This document shows, piece by piece, positions 1 through 11,700 of a DNA stretch of 64,000 bases (positions are counted from its first letter, which is position 1; the number at the start of each line of letters is the position of its first letter). The DNA comes from Pisaster brevispinus. Taxonomy: Eukaryota; Echinodermata; Asteroidea; Forcipulatida; Asteriidae. The notes beneath the pieces are model-generated. The model did no database searches. It saw only the letters and a list, made by a program, of their open reading frames with translations, and had not been told where the DNA came from. Position numbers and translations under genes: made by a program. The stretch covers positions 19,373,000 through 19,436,999 of the forward strand of contig JAMKCF010000008.1 in the NCBI GenBank assembly GCA_023634235.1, read 5' to 3'.

Positions 1-1469
1 CTCTAGCGCTTGGGATACTGTTCACAAAAACTTGAAATCTATCTCTACGAATTACCTAAAGGTGGGAATGCCACCATTTCGAAATTTCTACCGACATTTT
101 GATGCCAGTTCTGACCTTATTGTCAGCAATGATTCTCAACCCTACTCATGGCAAAACTTGAGAACAATGGATTGTTTCTCCTTCATGTACACACAGCTGA
201 ATTTACACTCCATTACCCATGGAGGTAGAAATAACCACCAGCTGTCAAGTTGTCAGATAAAATCCAACCAATGCATTGTACAAGAGCTGCTGGTTCCTTG
301 CTTGGTGGCAGATCTCTAGATCCCAGCTATTGTTGGGTCTCCCAACTGCAACACTCCAGTTGGGACCAGTCCCAAAACAATTGGGATTCTTAAGTTGGGA
401 GGAACAGCTGTACTCTCTTCAGCTATTTTTAAGCTCGAGTGTGCACCAAAATGCCACTGAGTGTTGAGGCATAGTGTGGCATGGGTTGGTTTCCTCAATA
501 AGCCTTTTGAAAAATTACCCTGTCCCTTCCACAAAAATACAACTCCTGGCCAAGGCAAATAACAAGTGACTTTTTTTTCATTCACAAAAAAATAAAAAGA
601 CCCCCCAAAAAAGCATCTTTTATATATATTTCTTGGGAAAATGGCCATGATGCATACATAAACTGGCTAATGAGATTTAGGTTTCAGGTTTTCCCAGGTT
701 GGCAATCATGGTGTCTAAATTTGCACTAAATTACAAAAATGTGTCTTCAAAATCGGGTCTTTAAAACAACGTACAGGAAAGGTAAATCCGGATGACTTAA
801 CTCAAAACAAGGTCCCTACTTAGGACATCCAGATGCCCTGACCCCTGTAGCTAGTACAACATGATGAGACTAACAGACTGTTTGTCTTTTTCAATAGCAC
901 TTTGGCTAATTGGGGAAAGTGTCCGCCAAAGTACCATTTAGAGGAAAAAAACTTCAACTGAAAATGGTTACATGTCTTGTTAAATTTTGATTCGAATTTC
1001 CGGGCATTTTTCTCAACATCAATGGGGTCATCGCTACAGGAAAATTAAGGGCGACCAATTGGCGTCAAAGGGAAGTCATCAGTTTACCAGGTCAACAAGC
1101 GTGTGTGCATGTGGTTGTGGAGTGAGCCCATTGAACTCAGTGACCTTTAGCATTAAGGGATTTGGGTGTTTTGGCAGAATGTGAAAGTTCTCACCACCCC
1201 CAGGAAGTTTTAGTAGCCCACATTTTATCCATCAATCTGTCATTAATGCACCTTTCTGATTATACTGTAGCGATCACAACCAATTTATTATTATAAGTTA
1301 CATTCACACACTCAAATAATTTAACACTTTTAACAAATTGTTATTCACATCTGAAAAGGGAGAAGTTTGGGAATTATAAATAAGTGTAGGTTGCACAGTT
1401 TTTAGTAGCCCACAGGGCAAGTTGAGAAGTGGCGTTTACTACCCCCCGTAGCAGTTTTTTCTAGATAAT
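1..1469. other. No gene recognised
   Basis: AT-rich with homopolymer runs and short inverted words around 330-400 (TTGGGAC/GTCCCAA). No exon with credible splice sites or familiar protein was seen. Confidence 0.4.
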
Positions 1470-1750
1470 GTACGGTGGGCTAGTGTTAAGGGTGAGCCCT
1501 GTGAAGTATTGGTGGGTAATTCACTGGAGTGTGGGTTCGAATCCCAGACATGACACTTGAATCTTTGAGCCAGACGGTAAAGGCACTTTTCTACAATTGC
1601 TTCACAGTGCGACAAATCCTCATTTGTCCAGTGATTTACATGTAAGCATCAGGCCACTAAACTCATGAACGGACAAGTCCGGCGGTCTTGTGTTTGTCAA
1701 TTCAACAACAATACCTCAGTGTAATATCTCAAACAGTAACAAATTATGTT
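1470..1750 (+). repeat. tRNA-derived SINE fragment
   Basis: GTGTGGGTTCGAATCCCAGACATGACACTTG at about 1530-1561 contains a B-box (GGTTCGAATCC). It is followed by tail words shared with 9060-9180 (RTCTTGTGTTT..AATACCTCA). Confidence 0.5.
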
Positions 1751-1915
1751 CAAATGTTGACATGAGTCTGATAAATAACTGTCAATTCTAATGAGTCATG
1801 AAATAAATAATGAATACTATTGAGTGCTTGTCAAACAAAAACAATGCATGTCAAACTGCGTGGAAACTTTTTTTCTCATGTTGATTCAGGTGTATGTCCC
1901 CCCCCCCTCCAATTT

Positions 1916-2088
1916 GGGCACAATTTCATAAAGCTGTAAAGCAGAAAATTCTGCTTAGAAAATGAGCGGGGTACCAGTGGCAACAATGTAAACCTTATGG
2001 AATGTTGGTTGGTAACCTGTTTCTGCTCAGCAAGATTTTCCTGTGCTAAGCAAGTTTTTGTGCTTACAGGCTTTGTGAAATTGGGCCC
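1916..2088. mobile_element. MITE-like element, GGGCCCAATTTCATAAAGC family
   Basis: Both ends are inverted copies (GGGCACAATTTCATAAAGC versus GCTTTGTGAAATTGGGCCC), and the interior is rich in TGCTTAGC/GCTAAGCA. Related copies lie at 9507, 9701 and 23733. Confidence 0.6.
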
Positions 2089-2089
2089 A

Positions 2090-3719
2090 GGTCATAGACC
2101 CATGGAGGACCTCATGTCAAATTTGTTTTAACAATTATTTTGGCGTTTTTTTCTCAAAAAAAACAAAAAAACGAGAGAAAACCATAAAGATTGCACAGTA
2201 GGGCTTTTAAAACCGAGATGAACACCAAGTAGAAGATGTTTCAATTTAGCATGCTTTGGCCAAACATCAACAAATTTGGGTCCAGAATGCCCCACAGTTT
2301 TGAAAAAAAAACCCCAAACCTGGGGAGAACCCTGTAGACCGTAGACACTCTTGGCAGGCATGCAACTCTTCAGCCGAAAAAAGAGAGGAAAATTACAACA
2401 AGCTTATATTCGTTATTTTTCAATTGCACTCTTACAGCGTCTGGTTCCCGCCGCATCCCTTATATAAAAAGCAATAAAAAACACTACGGAGCCAGACTGT
2501 GTAAAAAATAGTGTAGAAGGTACACGTATGCTGTACGAGGAGAACTTGTGTCTGTGTCTGGACTGTGTAATGCCAAGTGTATGTGTAAACTTCCGTGGAG
2601 CCAGACTTTAAGAATCCTGAATCTTGATTTCTTTTGAATAAGCAATGTTTCTTTCAGCAACGCCGATTTGTTTATTTATTTTTTTTCCCATGCAGCGTGA
2701 TTTTTTTGTACACGGAGTTTTTTCGTAACGACGGAATTCTATTTTATAAAACGCGGAAGAGTTGCATGCCTGTCTTGGACAATCCAGCCGCACCTAAAGA
2801 TAATTTTGGCAGCAGCTTGATTAATTTTAAACTTCAATAATAATATGCAGTGAATCTCCCACAGTTCATAAACATCGGTAGAGCCCTTAAATCAAACTGA
2901 CAATTTAATGACAATATTTAATCATTTATTACAATTCTCGTGCACCCTCTCCGAGGACCTTCAACATGTTCAAAGGCCTAAATGTTATTAAAATTTCTAC
3001 CAAATAAAAAACAAAACAATTTCATGCTGCTTTTCGGTACAATGCACATGAACAAAAGCTAGTGATTTATGCCTAGTAGTAGATGTACTTTATGTAATTT
3101 TGTTCAGCAGTTTACTGGTCTAAAGTCAATTCATGCAGAACAATGTGCAATGTGCACATTATCAAGCTGTAGGGCAGTTATAAATAATCAATGTTAAAAA
3201 CTGTCTTCTCGTTTTGTCATTCCCCTCAAAATTGTGGGCTGCTGAGTGAGTCCAAAGAAATTGACTACAAACCGAAATTTGTCAATAAAAGAAAAACAAT
3301 TTTGTTTAAAGGGACTATCTAGAAGAAACCCAGCAGCCTCTTCCGGATTGTCTATTCTGTCATGTCGGTGCTTCTCCCTTGCTACCGTTCAATAATAATC
3401 ATACAGAGTCTTATATACATGTAGCGCACATCTCTACCAATAAAATACTCAAGGCACTTGAACAAAGAGAAACAAATTAAAGACAGGTTTGGGAAATTAT
3501 AACCTTGTTTTGATGGCAGAACTTGGCGGACGTTTCGACAACTAAAACAATGTTGCATACTGGAAACCAGGAAAAGGCATCGAAACCTCCTGAGCTTGGA
3601 GAACAATTGACCTAAAATAGCTGCTTTATTTGAAGCATAAACCTTGTTCTTCAGCACGTACAAACTATATGGTACAGGCATTTTATGGATATTAAAGGAA
3701 GGGTACATGTTGGTAATTA
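2090..3719. other. No gene recognised
   Basis: AT-rich; open frames here are short and unlike any known family. Around 2939-2990 the minus strand has a short frame followed by AATAAA, but nothing links it to the exon at 5459. Confidence 0.4.
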
Positions 3720-3860
3720 CATGTACTCAATGACCATAAAAACTTACTTGGTAAGGAGCACCGAAGAGCTGTTGATAGTATAAAACATTGTGAGAAGCAA
3801 CTCACTTTAAAATAGTGTAATTTTAGAGAAAGAGGTAATTTTCACACCCAAAATTTGATC
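3720..3860 (-). repeat. Partial copy of the repeat at 12450-12915
   Basis: GACCATAAAAACTTACTTG followed by GAGCTGTTGATAGTAT is shared with 12490-12545 and, in reverse complement, with 7980-8040. Confidence 0.5.
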
Positions 3861-4319
3861 CGAGACATCAGAAAGCACACAATTCTATGCAAGAGGGGTA
3901 GTTTTTCTCATTCATGATTTTCTTACGACTTTGACCGATTGAGTCTGAATTTTCACAGGTGTTTTTGTTTAATGCATGTTGGGATACATGTACACAAAGT
4001 GAGGTTACTTGTCTTTGACACCCAAAGTGTACCCCGTCTTTAAAGGGTGTGCACTGTGCACAACACTGGTAAAATTCAAAATACTAACCTTCACAGATTT
4101 ACTCATAAACTACATGGTGTTAAAAAGGATCATGGTTTGCTTTTTGAAAAATTAGTAAGAACATTAGTTTTCATCTCAAAAGTTTCAAAAGCTTGAGAAC
4201 TGTTACATTAATTAGCATATTTAAGATTTTCCCCTTTTTTCAGGCGACACTGATGACCAATTTGAGCTCAAACTTTCACAGGTTTGTTAGTTCATAGTTC
4301 ACGTAGAGTATGGATACAG

Positions 4320-4457
4320 GGCTCGATTTCACAAAGGGTTAAGATTGATCTTAAGTGCAAATCCATCTTAATTGCTAAGCAAAGTGTGATGTCACAATAC
4401 AAATCACTATGGTAATAATACTGACAACTCATCTTAGTGCTTTGTGAAATCGACCCC
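4320..4457. mobile_element. MITE-like element, GGCTCGATTTCACAAAG family
   Basis: Terminal inverted repeats GGCTCGATTTCACAAAG and CTTTGTGAAATCGACCCC enclose 138 bp. The copy at 10735-10883 is the reverse complement of this one. Confidence 0.6.
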
Positions 4458-5426
4458 TGGTCTTTGACAACAGTCAATGTCTGCATGCAAAATAGTCTGT
4501 CAGTATTCAAAAATCTTGGGTCAACATCATTTCAATAAATTAATGAAAGATCAGAATTTTAAACAATGATTATGAACTCTGGTTCAATGGCACCTCAAGT
4601 TGGTATTCTTCGCTTCTGAGCTGTTTCTGCACCTCTTAGTCTTCCTTTAATAGCTGTATTATTTTCCAGAACTTTTTGGAGGTTTTTTTTAGATGAATCG
4701 TTTTGAAAAGATTGTTGCCACAAAGTGGTTAGTGGGACAAATTGGTTTATAAAATAATAAAGTTCTTCTTTTACATGTCCATATCACATGTTTTATAAAT
4801 TTATAACTTTTTTTAGTTTTTTTCTTTTAGAGGAATAAGAAGGGAATAGATTAAGGACTCAAAGGAGGACACAATACATAAAATAATAAACTAATAGTAT
4901 TTAGTAATAATGAAATTTTTTATGGCGTTCTTTTTACAGTAAAATGTACAACTTTGCATTATTATTAAAAATATTAATGCTGTACAGAATTACAAAGACG
5001 CTATAAAAAAAGTTGATAAATAACAATACATAAACCGACATGGGCATGGCTGAATGACTGTACAGTCAGGGGTTTACTGTTCAAGCATGGTGTTGAAAGG
5101 TAAAAAGATTAGTGTCAAAACTGTAAAATTTTACTTAACGCTTGAACACACACGGGACGCAGTCTGTCCTTTCTCTATGGATGACGCAGACTACACAAGC
5201 TGTACTACCCCCCCGTGCTAGCTCTCAATCAGTCAAAGACATGTCGTGGATTTCCACATCTCACTCTTCAACCACATGTCCCTCTTCGGACCATAAACAT
5301 GATAAAACTACAGAATACCATCACAATTTTAACCAGGTATTGAGTGCAGAAACATTCTGTTGAATAGGTACATATAATAATGTGGTTCGTTAACGTAAAA
5401 AGTGTCATTTTTTATTCAGAACTCAC

Positions 5427-5459
5427 CTCGAAGTTCTCGCTGCTGTCCGAGTCCGCCAT
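5427..5459 (-). CDS. First coding exon of an unidentified gene (MADSDSSENFE)
   Basis: On the minus strand an ATG at 5459 opens 11 codons, MADSDSSENFE, followed at once by a strong donor (GAG|GTGAGT). A Met-Ala start, an acidic/Ser N-terminus and a consensus donor are typical of a first coding exon. It faces ECI2 exon 1 head to head, 213 bp away. The rest of the gene must lie toward lower coordinates, possibly beyond the window; no continuation was recognised in 1-5426, so no product is named. Confidence 0.45.
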
Positions 5460-5672
5460 ATCTTTACAGTTCGAGTACAAAAGCTAGCTAGAACCCATGC
5501 AGTAGGAGGAAACGCTTGTGGTTTATGAAATTTAACCCAGACGTATGTCAATGTTTCACGAATGTAAATAATTAAGGGTACCTCGAACATGACGTCATCA
5601 CAGTACGGACACCTCAAAGTACTTACTTGCAGTTTAAAATAAAGTAGCAAGCACGAACCGACCGATCGATCA
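5460..5672. promoter_or_regulatory. Putative bidirectional promoter between ECI2 and a minus-strand gene
   Basis: This 213-bp gap separates two divergent start codons. It holds a perfect palindromic CRE (TGACGTCA, 5590-5597). No TATA box was seen at the expected distance for ECI2. The role is inferred from the head-to-head layout. Confidence 0.45.
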
Positions 5673-5710
5673 ATGATGGCAGTGTGTCGCTTCATGCCGA
5701 AAATCCTTAG
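5673..5710 (+). CDS. ECI2: ECI2 exon 1 (start codon, targeting peptide)
   Basis: Two adjacent ATGs at 5673 and 5676 open a short exon reading [12 protein letters not shown] plus two bases. The donor after 5710 is AG|GTTTGT, a weak match to consensus. Phase 2 fits the single leading base of the exon at 8582, which completes an Arg codon. The peptide is basic, has no acidic residue and continues into [13 protein letters not shown], as a mitochondrial presequence would. It was chosen on phase, composition and the divergent promoter-like context, not on direct homology. Confidence 0.7.
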
Positions 5711-8700
5711 GTTTGTATATAAACTAGAAATTTAGCAGACTTTTCTGACTGTGAGTCCTTCATGGTCTGGTTGAAGCAAGAAATTGTCTGCAGGAGGAGG
5801 TTATTGCAAATGTTAGCACCTAAAAATTGCAGAATAATGAAGCCGGCTCATAACAAATTGGCTTTAAATTAAACGGTACCGGCTAGATAAGTTCAAGTTA
5901 TTCCTTCCTCCATGTTTTTATCAGCTGGCAAATTAAGCGCCCTCTCTGACTCATCCTCATGTACAACGAGTAGCTGACATTATGTAATGTATTAATGATT
6001 ATTTAAATTTCTGAGGTTTTTCGACCCTTCATCCGTAGCTCAGTCAGTGGGAATACTGGACACTTCGGCACTTTGCAAACTCGGCACCCACAATAAAACC
6101 ATGGACAGATGGAGGTAAAATAGATTTAATCTATTTTACCTCCGAGCACAAACTCAGTACCTTGCAAACTCGCTCGGCACCTTGCAAACTTGGCACCCAC
6201 TTGGCACCAAGAAGGTGGGCACCATATGAACTCGGCACCGGCCTATTTTTGACCAACAAACTCGGCACCAAGCAATCACAACCTTAACATTATTCAAACA
6301 TAAAATTCCACAATGTCCCCAAATTTAATATCGATACTTTTCATCCAAATTTCATCCCTTACATTGAGCTATGACTTTCCTTGTGATGCACCGAATTCAA
6401 TAGTGTAAGTCACGCTCAAGCACAACATCTTGCTTTGATTTTTAAGATGCCGTCAAATCATTGTTGAGGTTAGCATATTCTGACAAAAGATTTTGAATTA
6501 GAACTTAAGAAACTTTGATAATTTAAAAACCCATGACGCCATTATAATTTCAAAGCTTATACTTATCAAGACTGAGATGTGCTAAAATAGTACACATTTA
6601 AACTTTAAACAGAAGTAAAGGTCACACTTTGTGTAAGATTTTAAAAATACTCCAGGGTCTAAGCTTTCACATGGGCCAAAGATCTTGAATGTAGCAATTA
6701 TGGTTCTCCAAATATAATTTGTAATCACTCATCAATGAGATTACCTCCATGTTTCCATGTACCACGGAGCGGTAAATCGGCCGACAGGGTGCGAGTTCGT
6801 ATTTGTGCATGTGCCGAGTTTGTGGGTGCCGGTTTGTTGGTGCGGAGTTTGCAAGGTGCCAAGTGACCGGTTACCCTCAGTGGAATGCCTCCTCATACCC
6901 AGGACACGCTCGCATTGGTTTTTTTAGTCCTCTGCTGATGCCGCGATATGTACAATTTGTTAAAAATAAACCATTGATGAATGAATAAATGAATGTATAA
7001 AGACAGGCACCGGTCTTACAAAGCATGATTTCATTGGATATATGCAGTGATGCGCAACTACCAGACTGGTACTTCACACAAGAGTGTGTGCGTAGTAAGG
7101 TCAAAAGTACACATCTGGCAGGAACCAGCAGGTTCTAAAGGCCGTTCTCTGGCGTTATTCACAAGCGTGACGTCGTTGTTTGGGCTACCTGGTCAGAGCC
7201 GCGTACCAAGTTGCAAAACTGGATTGACCCCTCAGTCAGAGTTTGTAGAACTAGAACCAAGATGCACATTACATGTGTGCAGTTTGTGTGTGTGATAACT
7301 GGCTTGCTTGTGGTTCCACCAATGTGCAAGAGGGGTGTGTTCATGTAGGAAGCCTTGGACAAGTCTAGCATTTGTCTGAAATCAATGCGGTTCCATCTCT
7401 TTAATAAATAGAACCTACTGTGGAGGACAAAGGGCAAAATTGTTGTTCAAATATTACAAGACAAAGCGTGCAATGTCTGTTGTCATTTTATCAGTACATA
7501 GATTGTTGGCTTGCATGACTGCTACAGGTATGGATTTTGTGGTGGGATTTTAGCATGTATACTTCTGGGCGTGTGTTCATGGTTATTATTAATCAATGCA
7601 CTAGAGGTAGAATCAGAGATTGGTTTTTGTCAGCGTAATGCTGAATTATACATGTAGGCCAAATTATCAATAAAGATACAATTAAAGTCACCTGTGAAAG
7701 TTCCAACTGAATACAGTGTCTACTTGCTGAGAAAACAGCAAAATAGTGTCACGGTAATTACTCATCAGGAACTTCAAATCCATCCACGTTTAGCGAGGTG
7801 ACTGCAGGTATCAACGGCATCTCTGTAGCATTCACGAACAAACGCCAAAGAGATTTGAATTTTTAGTGAACCCTCAGAAATCTGCATGCATCAATCGTTT
7901 CTCAGATTCAAATGTTTTTGTGTGAAAAATTATCCAAAGTGTATATTTCTTCGAAGGGAATCCTTTCTCAAAAATAGTTTATACTATCAACAGCTGCAGT
8001 CCTTCTTACCAAGTAAGTTTTTATGGTCTTTCACTTTTTCGAGTTTACAGGTATCAGAAAAAATGTTTCCTTTATAATTGTATGAATTGATGATGTGTTT
8101 ACGACTGTCATCAATAAACAAATGTCATACTAGGTATTTGACTTTATATAATTTAAATGAATCAAGTCACATGAATAATTTCGACCAGATTCCTGACATC
8201 TATGATCAATGTTATGTCAGGTCCTGTCCGATTTGGTGGCTATGCCTACATGGCTTGATCACTGCGTCGTCCTGCGTTGAAGTGTAGGACGTCCTTTTAG
8301 CAACATCCTTTAGCAACAGTTGTAGCCATAGCTGTAGCTGCAATGTGGATACGGCCGTAGTACCCATGAAAATGTCCCCAACGCCATTCTCCTGAAGACG
8401 ATCAGAGCATACTGATTGAAACGTTGAGTCGTTAAACCACCGGTTCTTTTCAGAACCTACACTACTCTAAAGAGATTTCAGATGGTGTTACTGCAAACCT
8501 CTCTTTATACTTCCACCATGCAAAGTTTCAAATCCTACTTGTCCTCAACCTTTCCCAATGCTTTCATTCTCTACTCATCAGATTTGGGAGCTTACACCGG
8601 ATATCCGTCGTACCGAGACAGTCCCTCCATAGGGGAGCAGTGATGGGCGTGTCTGATGCAGAGTTTACGTCCGCTAAGGACAGAGTTGGTACCCTGTCTG

Positions 8701-11700
8701 AGGACCCCGGTAATGAGGTCAAACTGAAGATGTACGCACTCTTTAAACAGGTAATGAATGGCAGTGTGTTGGCGAACTGTTTACAAACTTCTTTTGATAG
8801 CGCCCTCTTTTGAATCATCTTTCAGCCCATGTTAATTTCCTATATTGGGGACAGAGTCTCCGGGGACGATTTCCTTAGGACACAGGCAGTTTGTTAGTTC
8901 ATGGTGTGATTGAAGCCAGGGTTCTACCAGGTCCCAATTTCATGGCATCTCTTACCTTGGAACTCTGCCCTTATAGCCCATAAAATTACACACTCTACAG
9001 CAGGGCTCGATATTTACATTTGACCGCAGGCCCGAGGATAGTGGTTTTAGTGTTGGGCTGGTAAACACACGACAGGACACGTCTGGTGGTCTTGTGTTTT
9101 TCATTTCAATCATAATACCTCACTGCGTTATAAAAACAGATGCTCAAATGTTGACTTTTTGTCAAATAAATAACTTTCAGTTCTGTTGAGTACAGAAGTA
9201 TACTTGCGTAATTTTTTACATTGAGATGAAAATGTAGGATGTGTAGAAAGTTTTTGAATCACTTTAACTCTAGTCTTGAGAAAATAGAATAAGCTGTTGC
9301 AAACTGCTTACCAACCAAAAGGACCTGACGTTTCGGCTTGAGTCTTTCTCAAAGGCTAAATTCTGGTCTTGTGAAAACAATTCTGGTCTTACAGTAAAAA
9401 TTATGAACTACAAGTCCTGCAGACTTGTGTACTTTTCCCCCAAATTTTAGCTCTGTACAGGGCGCAGTATGCTGTGGTAACAAGCAGTGTCACAAAATTG
9501 GGCCCCGGGCCCAATTTTATAAAGCTGTTAAGCAGAAAACACTGCTTAGCAAATTTCTATGCTAAGCACAAAATGAGTGGGACACCAGTCCAAAAAGTGT
9601 AAACTTTATGGAAGTTTGGCTGGTAACCAGTTTCTGCTAAGCAATATTTTTCTGTGCTAAGCAAATTTGTGAGCTGACATGCTTTATTCAATTGGGCCCT
9701 GGGCCCAATTTCATAAAGCTGTTAAGCAGAAAAATTCTGCTTAGCAAATTTCTTTACTTAGCAAGAAATGAGCGGGGTACCAGCGGCAACAATGTAAACT
9801 TTATGGAATGTTGGCTGATTACCTGTTTCTGCTAAGCAAGATTTTTCTGTGCTCAGCAAGTTTGTATGCTTACAGGCTTAATGAAATTTGGCCCTGGTGT
9901 CTCTGGCATGGTCAACTGTACATACTGCACCAAAGCACCTTCCTTAGTCAAGTTGCTATATAAATGGGTCGCATCAGTTGGCATTGTCATTATTACAAAT
10001 GTTGCAGGCTGTGTTTGACGCATATTTCTTATCAATGGTTACATGGAATCTTTCATTGTTTTGCTTTGTTCAGAGTACAGTTGGAAAGTGCAATGTCCCC
10101 AAGCCAGGCGCCTTTGACTTTGTCGGCAAAGCCAAGTGGAGTGCATGGAACGAGTTAGGCGATATTACTCAGGTGAAGTATGATTTAGCAGTTGAGAAAT
10201 TACATACAGAAGAAAGACTAGACGATAGCAAACTATGCCAGCTTGCAATATGATATAATGTGGTGAATAAATCTGTACAGTATACAGTCAACCCTCCTAC
10301 TGTTTAACCATTCAGTGTCATTCACTGTGGTTTTGAAGATCGATAAACTATGCCATCCTACATGGTGAATACATCTACACAGTACAGAGTACTGTCTGAC
10401 CATTCAATTTCATTCACTTTGGTTTTGAATAACAGATAAACTATGCCAGCTTACAAATAATATAATGTGGTGAATACATCTATGCAGTGCGCAGTCAACC
10501 CTACGCCTTTTTGACCATTCAATATCATTCACTGTGGTTTTGAATGATAGATAAACTATGCCATCCTACAAATAATATAATGTGGTGAATACATCTACAC
10601 AGGAATTTTCACATTCGTCCAATCTCAACACTACTGTAAACAGTTCTGTGGGCAGTTGTGCCACCATACACAACTCATGCAGTTGATTAGTTTCAAATGG
10701 GTGGTCAACTCGCTAGAACATGTTTCTAAGTCCAGGGCTCGATTTCACAAAGCACTAAGATTCATCTTAAGATGAGTTGTCAGTATTGCCATAGTGATTT
10801 GTATTGTGACATCACACTTTGCTTAGCAATTAAGATTGATAAACAGTTAAAGATCAATCTTAGCTTTTTGTGAAATCGGCTCCATGTGGGCTGTAATCCA
10901 GAATAATCTGTTACAATTACAAGTTACAGTTACAATTGATAATTATAAAGCACCAAAATCAGTAGCCTGAACATTACATCTGACGTCACACTTTGAGGCT
11001 CGTGAACACAATCGAGAACCATCCATTGTCAACAATTGCTCAGTGCAGCCTGGTAGTTGATACTACTATTAAAATGGAATTCATCCAAGTTATTTGTTGG
11101 GGGTTAACAACAAAACTAAACAATCTCGTCCCTTTTTTTCAACTGACTCACAGGACGATGCAAAACAGAAGTACGTGGACATGGTCAATGATTTGGTGGC
11201 CAAGGATTCCAAAGCCTCTGCAGCAGCCGCTGCCGAACAGTCGGATGCCACGTCCGCCACCAGTGGGTATGAAAATCTTGTCGTCACCGTGGAAAAGGGC
11301 GTATGTAAAATCATGATGAACAGACCAAAGAAGAAGAATGCAATCAACAGGGAGGTTTGTATTCCATTATATTGATACTATATTGATATTTTACTGATAA
11401 GTTATTCAGAGGAATTCACTCCACAAACGACACATCAAGGGGAGACCAATATCATAGAGATTTCCAGAACCAGTTGTGTGCTGGCAAAAAAACATAAGGA
11501 CCCAAGTTGACCACTTCACATCGGATGAAGTCTTTCTCAGCCAAACTTTTCCAAGCTGAATTACGGTTGACGTTTACGATAACCTGGAATAGCTTCTGAG
11601 CGTCCTCTTTTGGTTGTGTTCAATTGACTGGCTGATGTATAAATACACCCCAGACAATCTATTGTGTGGTGTGCACAGGCATGCACCACGTAATACACTT

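Noticed and set aside
2939..3005. A 3' terminal exon of the minus-strand gene starting at 5459
   Set aside because: A short frame, an acceptor-like site and AATAAA occur together, but no homology or junction supports linking it.
9978..10253. A single-exon gene reading on past ECI2 exon 3
   Set aside because: The protein-like part stops at the donor after 10172; the rest runs into intron and satellite sequence.
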